A DNA stretch of 10,034 bases from an uncultured Streptococcus sp. (GTDB lineage: Bacteria > Bacillota > Bacilli > Lactobacillales > Streptococcaceae), in assembly GCA_934201655.1 (NCBI GenBank), contig CAKPXD010000046.1, positions 1 through 10,034 on the forward strand. The letters run 5' to 3'. A program made the position numbers and the translations under genes. The notes beneath the pieces were generated by a model. The model had not been told where the DNA came from. It saw only the letters and a program-made list of their open reading frames with translations, and searched no databases. Of the stretch, positions 6,737 through 10,034 are shown piece by piece. Numbering within the stretch: the stretch's first letter is position 1; the number at the start of each line of letters is the position of its first letter.

Positions 6737-7267
6737 ATGAAAAAGAAACCAATCTATCTATGGGTTTTATTGGTCTTATCAGCGATTAATTCAGCCTTGG
6801 CAGTAGTTGGAATATTCACTCCAGTACCTAGTAAGGACGCCCTTCGTGCTAGCCAAGAAAATGTTGGGACACTTAGTGCTCAACAAATAGAAGATGCTGT
6901 TAACTATGCCCACCAAGTGTCAGAGTCATCTCACTCTATTTTTAACACGATACTCATTATTCTATCTGCTATCCTAGTTGTAGTAGCCTTTGTTTTCTTA
7001 ATTCGTAAGAACTTGCAGTTGGCAAACTACACTTATGTTGGATATGCCTTGCTAGCCATTGTTGGACTAGTCCATGACAATATGAATTTACAAGATGCTA
7101 TGCAATTGATTAAAGACGACACCCTACGTTTAGGAATGGAAGTCATGTCAAAAGTAACAACTATCATATTCATCGTCATCAATGTTATCTTTTTGGGAAT
7201 CGTCTTCTATAAAATATGGCGTCAGCAAAAAGAATTAACAGAATCTCAAGAGGAAGAACTCGCCTAA
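6737..7267 (+). CDS. Uncharacterised four-helix membrane protein
   Basis: The product is 176 residues. Helices are at about 7-27, 68-90, 94-112 and 137-160. Between helices 1 and 2 is a polar, probably external, segment with STPVPSKDAL-like composition, and the C-terminus is acidic (QEEELA) and cytoplasmic. I recall a gene of this kind in the same place in pneumococci, between the TCS07 regulator and nrdI, annotated only as hypothetical. AGGAGG at 6723-6728 sits 8 nt before the ATG. It has its own promoter and its own terminator, so it is not obligately part of the yesMN operon. No enzymatic motif is visible, and I assign no function. Confidence 0.85.
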   Translation: MKKKPIYLWVLLVLSAINSALAVVGIFTPVPSKDALRASQENVGTLSAQQIEDAVNYAHQVSESSHSIFNTILIILSAILVVVAFVFLIRKNLQLANYTYVGYALLAIVGLVHDNMNLQDAMQLIKDDTLRLGMEVMSKVTTIIFIVINVIFLGIVFYKIWRQQKELTESQEEELA

Positions 7268-7270
7268 GAG

Positions 7271-7299
7271 TTGACAAAGGATAACTATCAAGATACAAT
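7271..7299 (+). promoter_or_regulatory. Consensus promoter of nrdI, overlapping a terminator
   Basis: TTGACA (7271-7276, a perfect -35) and TACAAT (7294-7299) are exactly 17 bp apart. The predicted start near 7306 lies inside the right arm of the hairpin at 7281-7311. A transcript begun here therefore lacks the left arm and cannot form the terminator. Confidence 0.75.
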
Positions 7300-7317
7300 C
7301 TTGGTAGTTATTTTTTT
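7281..7317 (+). terminator. Terminator of the 176-residue membrane protein gene
   Basis: Arms 7281-7294 and 7298-7311 pair over 14 bp with one T-G wobble around an ACA loop, followed by TTTTTTT (7311-7317). It is a strong intrinsic terminator 13 nt past the stop codon. Confidence 0.88.
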
Positions 7318-7341
7318 GGATTCGAGAAAGAGGGGGAAAAG

Positions 7342-7809
7342 ATGAAAAAGATTTCCTTAGTTTATATCAGTCTAAGCGGCAACACGGAGAGTTTTGTAAC
7401 ACGTTTGAAAGCTTATTTGTTGGAGCAGTATGAGAACATTGAAGTAGAAAAAATTCATATTAAAGACTTGGTCAAGGAAGGAGAAGACTTCTTTGAGATG
7501 ACCAACCCGTATGTGGCTTTTCTACCGACTTACCTCGAAGGTGGCAATGGAGTTGACAATGGAGATGTGGAAATCTTGACCACTCCAGTAGGTGACTTTA
7601 TCGCATATGGTGATAATGCTAGCAAGTGTTTTGGTGTCGTAGGATCGGGTAACCGCAATTTTAACAACCAATACTGTTTGACCGCCAAACAATATAGCCA
7701 GCGCTTTGGTTTTCCAGTCCTAGCTGACTTTGAAATGCGTGGTATGCTAGGAGATATCAAAAAGGTTGCTGGGATTATTGCAGAGCTTTATGAACTTGAA
7801 TCCTTGTAA
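7342..7809 (+). CDS. nrdI: NrdI, flavodoxin for class Ib ribonucleotide reductase
   Basis: The product is 155 residues. It opens [19 protein letters not shown], where SLSGNT (10-15) is the flavodoxin phosphate loop that binds FMN. The later motif [19 protein letters not shown] (about 100-118) with its Cys is typical of NrdI. NrdI supplies the oxidant that assembles the dimanganese-tyrosyl radical cofactor of NrdF. Here nrdE, nrdF and nrdH are not neighbours. Streptococci often carry an nrdI away from nrdEF, so this could be the working copy or a second homologue. A GA-rich site, AGAGGGGG (about 7329-7336), precedes the ATG. The promoter at 7271-7299 drives it, and no terminator separates it from the next small gene. 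Confidence 0.92.
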   Translation: MKKISLVYISLSGNTESFVTRLKAYLLEQYENIEVEKIHIKDLVKEGEDFFEMTNPYVAFLPTYLEGGNGVDNGDVEILTTPVGDFIAYGDNASKCFGVVGSGNRNFNNQYCLTAKQYSQRFGFPVLADFEMRGMLGDIKKVAGIIAELYELESL

Positions 7810-7878
7810 GAGGATAGAGTTGCTGGGCTAGATTTTATCCCATGGATCATAGAATTATTTCAAAAGAGAACAGTTCAA

Positions 7879-8088
7879 ATGAGTAAATTACAGAGATCAT
7901 TTTTAAAGTATATAAAACGCAAACCAAGCTTCAAGGATATTATGCTATGCAGTGCCTTGCTACTATTAGCGATTGCTCTGCTACTGTTCTCTGAGAAAAT
8001 TTTTGATGAAAATGTAGCACCAGTTGGAACCATGGTATCCTTAGGGATTGTTATCCTGGTAGGAATCTTAGCTGTCAGAAATAAATAA
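7879..8088 (+). CDS. Small two-helix membrane protein, unknown
   Basis: The product is 69 residues. A basic start (MSKLQRSFLKYIKRKPSFKD) leads to helix 1 (about 20-38), a short acidic loop (SEKIFDEN) and helix 2 (about 47-65), ending VRNK. The ribosome site is weak (AAAGAGAAC at about 7863-7871). I see no promoter with good spacing in the 69 nt after nrdI, so it is probably expressed from the nrdI promoter. The shared terminator begins at its stop codon. The family is unknown. The positive N-terminus suggests both ends are cytoplasmic. Confidence 0.72.
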   Translation: MSKLQRSFLKYIKRKPSFKDIMLCSALLLLAIALLLFSEKIFDENVAPVGTMVSLGIVILVGILAVRNK

Positions 8089-8121
8089 AAAGACTCGAGA
8101 AATGTCATCTCGAGTCTTTTT
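8087..8121. terminator. Bidirectional terminator between convergent genes
   Basis: Arms 8087-8100 and 8108-8121 are perfectly complementary over 14 bp around a 7-nt loop. A5 on the left and T5 on the right make it work for the forward small gene and for the reverse gene that ends at 8123. Confidence 0.9.
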
Positions 8122-8122
8122 G

Positions 8123-8371
8123 TTAGTTGCGAATTTCGTCAACGATTTCTTTTGAAATGGGAATCCCTAAACGGTAGCCTTTGTTGATGTAGTCAATGAC
8201 ATCATTGATATTTTCTATCGTTTGGATTTTTTCTTTGATAGTTGCACGAAAATCTTGATCTTTCAATAGTTGGTCCTGAAGCAGTCTTTGAAGTTTCTCT
8301 TTTTCATATTTGTTGACAAGAAAGAGAAAAAGAAGACTGATAACAACTAAGATATAAGCGTATTGGCTCAT
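8123..8371 (-). CDS. Small membrane-anchored coiled protein, unknown
   Basis: The product is 82 residues. One N-terminal helix (about 4-20, AYILVVISLLFLFLV) is followed by a charged, probably helical cytoplasmic part (KYEKEKLQRLLQDQLLKDQD) and then a C-terminal segment, IENINDVIDYINKGYRLGIP, that may be a small folded unit. On the reverse strand GGGAGA lies about 9 nt before the ATG. A possible -10, TATACT, lies at 8444-8449 (reverse), about 73 nt upstream, without a convincing -35. Transcription from argS could also reach it through the repeat array, since I see no terminator on that path. I recall hypothetical genes of this kind near nrdI in pneumococci and know of no function. Confidence 0.78.
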   Translation of the reverse strand: MSQYAYILVVISLLFLFLVNKYEKEKLQRLLQDQLLKDQDFRATIKEKIQTIENINDVIDYINKGYRLGIPISKEIVDEIRN

Positions 8372-8473
8372 AAAAATTCTCCCTAGGTGATAAAGAAGTA
8401 AGTGGTTAGAGAAAAACGAATATCTTCGCCTTTCGAGTGATGATAGTATAAAGCAATTCTTATAGGCTTGTGC

Positions 8474-8586
8474 CTTAGTTACTTAGATTGCTTTGCAATA
8501 AATTAATTTAATAGATCACGACATGCATCCAAATAAGTCGATATTATTTATTTGGATGCATTAGTAAGGCGTTTAGGCTAATCGCC
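8474..8586. repeat. Array unit 1 (shortened stem-loop C)
   Basis: Stem-loop A is at about 8474-8511, with an inner ATTGC/GCAAT stem. Stem-loop B is at 8523-8561: arms 8523-8538 and 8546-8561 pair over all 16 positions, one of them G-T, with loop CGATATT. The downstream flank is TAGTAAGGC instead of TAGTGARGC. Stem-loop C is replaced by a small GGCG...CGCC hairpin (8568-8586), and the unit passes almost directly into the next TTACGAC, which explains the 75-bp step. Confidence 0.85.
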
Positions 8587-8675
8587 TCATTTACGACGTC
8601 GTGGCCCCTAAATCGATTATATTTAGGGAGCTTGACTAGTGAAGCAGTTAGCTAGTCCGCATAAAAGCGGCTAGC
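8587..8675. repeat. Array unit 2 (no stem-loop A)
   Basis: Stem-loop B is at 8598-8636: arms 8598-8613 and 8621-8636 have 12 normal pairs, one G-T and three mismatches in the outer half, with loop CGATTAT. Stem-loop C (8651-8675) is GCTAG and CCGC stems around an ATAAAA loop, identical to unit 5. An alternative pairing GACTAG (8634-8639) with CTAGTC (8652-8657) would break the bases of both B and C. Confidence 0.85.
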
Positions 8676-8798
8676 GTCTAACAATTATGAATTTTAGTTA
8701 CAGTCACTTGAAGATTACGACGTCTTTCGGTAGAAATCGATAATATTTCTATCGAAAGACTAGTGAGGCGCCTAGCCAAAGTCCGAATAGGATTTGGC
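8676..8798. repeat. Array unit 3
   Basis: Stem-loop A (about 8678-8713) is eroded, with only partial pairing around its TTTA loop. Stem-loop B is at 8722-8760: 15 normal pairs and one G-T over 16 positions, with loop CGATAAT. Stem-loop C (8775-8798) has GCCAAA/TTTGGC and TCC/GGA stems and is one base shorter than in units 2, 4 and 5. Confidence 0.87.
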
Positions 8799-8924
8799 GT
8801 TAGTTACTTAGCTTGCTTTACAATAAAGTGATTAAAAGCCTACGACATGAGCCTGACCAAATCGATATTATTTGGTTAGGTGAATTAGTGAAGCGTTTAG
8901 GCAAGTCGCCCGGTAGCGATTGCC
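8799..8924. repeat. Array unit 4
   Basis: Stem-loop A (8800-8835) has a 10-bp outer stem with two G-T pairs. Stem-loop B is at 8847-8885: arms 8847-8862 and 8870-8885 have 12 normal pairs, two G-T and two mismatches, with loop CGATATT. Stem-loop C (8900-8924) is GGCAA and TCGC stems around CCGGTA. Confidence 0.87.
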
Positions 8925-9048
8925 GTCAAGAGACTAGGAACTTTAGTTCCAGTAATTTGAAGATTACGACGTTCTATAACATAAATCGATGTTATTTATG
9001 TTATAGAACTAGTGAGGCAGTTAGCTAGTCCGCATAAAAGCGGCTAGC
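8925..9048. repeat. Array unit 5
   Basis: Stem-loop A (8927-8959) has a GGAAC/GTTCC inner stem with a TTTA loop and a 9-position outer stem with two mismatches. Stem-loop B is at 8971-9009: all 16 positions pair without wobble, with loop CGATGTT. Stem-loop C (9024-9048) is identical to that of unit 2. Confidence 0.88.
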
Positions 9049-9050
9049 GT

Positions 9051-9083
9051 CCAACAATAGGAACCTTTAGTTCCAATTGTTGG
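9051..9083. repeat. Terminal stem-loop A closing the array
   Basis: CCAACAAT (9051-9058) pairs with ATTGTTGG (9076-9083), and inside it GGAAC pairs with GTTCC around CTTTA. It is the best-formed stem-loop A of the array and ends 7 nt before the argS stop codon. No T-run follows on either strand, so it is not a classical terminator for argS. Confidence 0.8.
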
Positions 9084-9090
9084 TACTGAA

Positions 9091-10034
9091 TCACATCTTC
9101 TCTGGCGCCTCTACACCCAACAGACGAAGTGCTTCTTTGAGGACGACTGCTGTTGCATAGCTAAGGGCTAGACGGCTGTCACGTTCTGGACTTTCATCTA
9201 AGATACGAGTGTGGGCATAGTATTTGTTAAAGGCTTGCGCTAAGCTGATTGCAAATTTAGCGATGATAGAAGGTTCATAATTATCAGCTGCACGTTTAAT
9301 AATACGTGGGAAGTCTTGAATTAACTTAATGATTTCCCAGCTTTCAGCATCGTTCAAGCTATAGTTGGCACCTGCTTCAGGTTTGAAACCGGCTTTACGC
9401 AAGATTGATTGGATACGAGCATATGCATATTGAACATAAGGGCCAGTCTCCCCTTCGAAGGATACCATAGCTTCAAGGTCGAAGTCATATCCATTTGTAC
9501 GGTCAGTTTTAAGGTCATAGAATTTAATGGCACCAACCCCAACAGCATGAGCGACCTGGTCTTTGTTTTCAAGTTCTGGATTTTTGGCTTCGATCTGCGC
9601 TTTAGCACGGCTGATGGCTTCTGCAACAGTTGGTTCTAGCAAGATAACATTCCCTTTACGAGTAGAAAGTTTTTTCCCTTCTTTTGTAACCAAGCCAAAC
9701 GGAACATGGACAATGTCTTGGCTCCAATCGTAACCCATTTCTTGCAAGACAGCCTTGAGTTGTTTGAAGTGAGCAGATTGTTCTTGACCAACGACATAGA
9801 TAGATTTGGCAAACTGATACTCGTTTTTACGGTAGAGGGCCGCAGCCAAGTCACGTGTGATGTAGAGAGTTGCACCGTCAGATTTCTTGATAAGAGCTGG
9901 GTGTTCAATTCCATATTTTTCAAGATTAACAACTTGAGCACCTTCTGATTCGACTAATAGTCCTTTTTCAGCGAGAATGTCTACAACTGCATCCATTTTA
10001 TCATTGTAGAAGGCTTCTCCGTTGTAGCTGTCAA
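9091..10034 (-). CDS. argS: Arginyl-tRNA synthetase, 3' part (runs off the right edge)
   Basis: The last 313 or so residues of ArgRS, out of about 560 in the family, are present; the gene continues beyond 10034. It joins arginine to tRNA-Arg using ATP in the cytoplasm. Visible features are the start of the fragment [29 protein letters not shown] in the catalytic domain, the KMSKS-equivalent loop [11 protein letters not shown], and [14 protein letters not shown] leading into the C-terminal anticodon-binding (DALR) domain, which ends VEAPEKM. The stop is TGA at 9091-9093 (reverse). No intrinsic terminator is visible after it; the structured repeat array begins 7 nt downstream, so argS mRNA may carry the array as its 3' region. 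Confidence 0.96.
   Translation of the reverse strand, partial: DSYNGEAFYNDKMDAVVDILAEKGLLVESEGAQVVNLEKYGIEHPALIKKSDGATLYITRDLAAALYRKNEYQFAKSIYVVGQEQSAHFKQLKAVLQEMGYDWSQDIVHVPFGLVTKEGKKLSTRKGNVILLEPTVAEAISRAKAQIEAKNPELENKDQVAHAVGVGAIKFYDLKTDRTNGYDFDLEAMVSFEGETGPYVQYAYARIQSILRKAGFKPEAGANYSLNDAESWEIIKLIQDFPRIIKRAADNYEPSIIAKFAISLAQAFNKYYAHTRILDESPERDSRLALSYATAVVLKEALRLLGVEAPEKM

Larger units (their letters stand above)
8474..9083. repeat. Tandem array of five structured ~124-bp units plus a terminal stem
   Basis: A 610-bp gene-free stretch is made of five head-to-tail units. The anchor motif (TACGAC, or CACGAC in unit 1) is the last six bases of 8516-8522, 8591-8597, 8715-8721, 8840-8846 and 8964-8970, giving steps of 75, 124, 125 and 124 bp. 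A full unit is stem-loop A (about 35 nt, outer arms about 8-10 bp plus a bulged A, a 5-bp inner stem and a TTTA-type loop), the TACGAC motif, stem-loop B (39 nt, 16-nt arms, loop CGATDWT), TAGTGARGC and about 6 nt, then stem-loop C (24-25 nt, two short stems with a bulge). Arms change between units but still pair within each unit. This implies selection on folding of one strand, as RNA or as single-stranded or cruciform DNA. I do not recognise the element. Confidence 0.92.

Noticed and set aside
8813..9028. 71-residue forward open frame inside the repeat array
   Set aside because: It runs across two array units, has no ribosome site, and its residues are set by the hairpin repeats; chance frame.
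8474..9083. CRISPR array, BOX/RUP repeat or tRNA cluster
   Set aside because: There is no short identical repeat with unique spacers, no match to BOX or RUP ends as remembered, and no tRNA loop or CCA pattern; unit structure differs from all three.
9354..9948. Several open frames on both strands within argS
   Set aside because: All overlap a clear, conserved ArgRS reading frame and have no signals of their own.

Overview
The window looks like a low-GC Firmicute chromosome, most likely a Streptococcus of the mitis/pneumoniae/oralis group. The grounds are the AT-rich composition, strong AGGAGG ribosome sites, a pneumococcal-type YesM/YesN two-component pair (TCS07-like) followed by a small membrane protein gene and nrdI, and an ArgRS of streptococcal type. 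The species call rests on gene content and order recalled from memory, not on a search.

Layout. 1-634 is mostly non-coding. It holds a 21-bp perfect inverted repeat, two weak coding remnants at the left edge, two terminator-like hairpins and then a good promoter. 635-2578 is a five-gene envelope-stress cluster on the + strand: a GlsB/YeaQ-type membrane protein, AmaP, a 56-residue DUF2273-type membrane protein, an Asp23/Gls24 protein and a CsbD-like protein, closed by a terminator. A 50-residue membrane protein on the - strand (2718-2870) has its own terminator. 3121-6675 is an operon of a DUF624 (YesL-like) membrane protein, a YesM-type histidine kinase and a YesN-type AraC response regulator, with overlapping or touching genes. 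6737-7267 is an unrecognised four-helix membrane protein with its own promoter. Its terminator contains the promoter of nrdI (7342-7809), which is followed by a 69-residue membrane protein. A shared bidirectional terminator at 8087-8121 separates these from a convergent 82-residue membrane-anchored protein (8123-8371, - strand). The right edge (9091-10034) is the 3' part of argS on the - strand.

The part that stands out is 8474-9083, between argS and the 82-residue gene. It has no credible protein gene. It is a tandem array of five units with a ~124-bp period, and each full unit has three stem-loops. The central stem-loop has exactly the same geometry in all five units: a 16-nt arm, a 7-nt loop CGATDWT and a 16-nt arm. 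It sits between fixed flanks (TACGAC, or CACGAC in unit 1, before it; TAGTGARGC, or TAGTAAGGC in unit 1, after it). The outer 12 bp of the arms are almost unrelated from unit to unit, yet each pairs with its own partner arm. I do not recognise this element. It does not resemble BOX, RUP, CRISPR or tRNA. It is the best candidate here for an undescribed structured DNA or RNA system.
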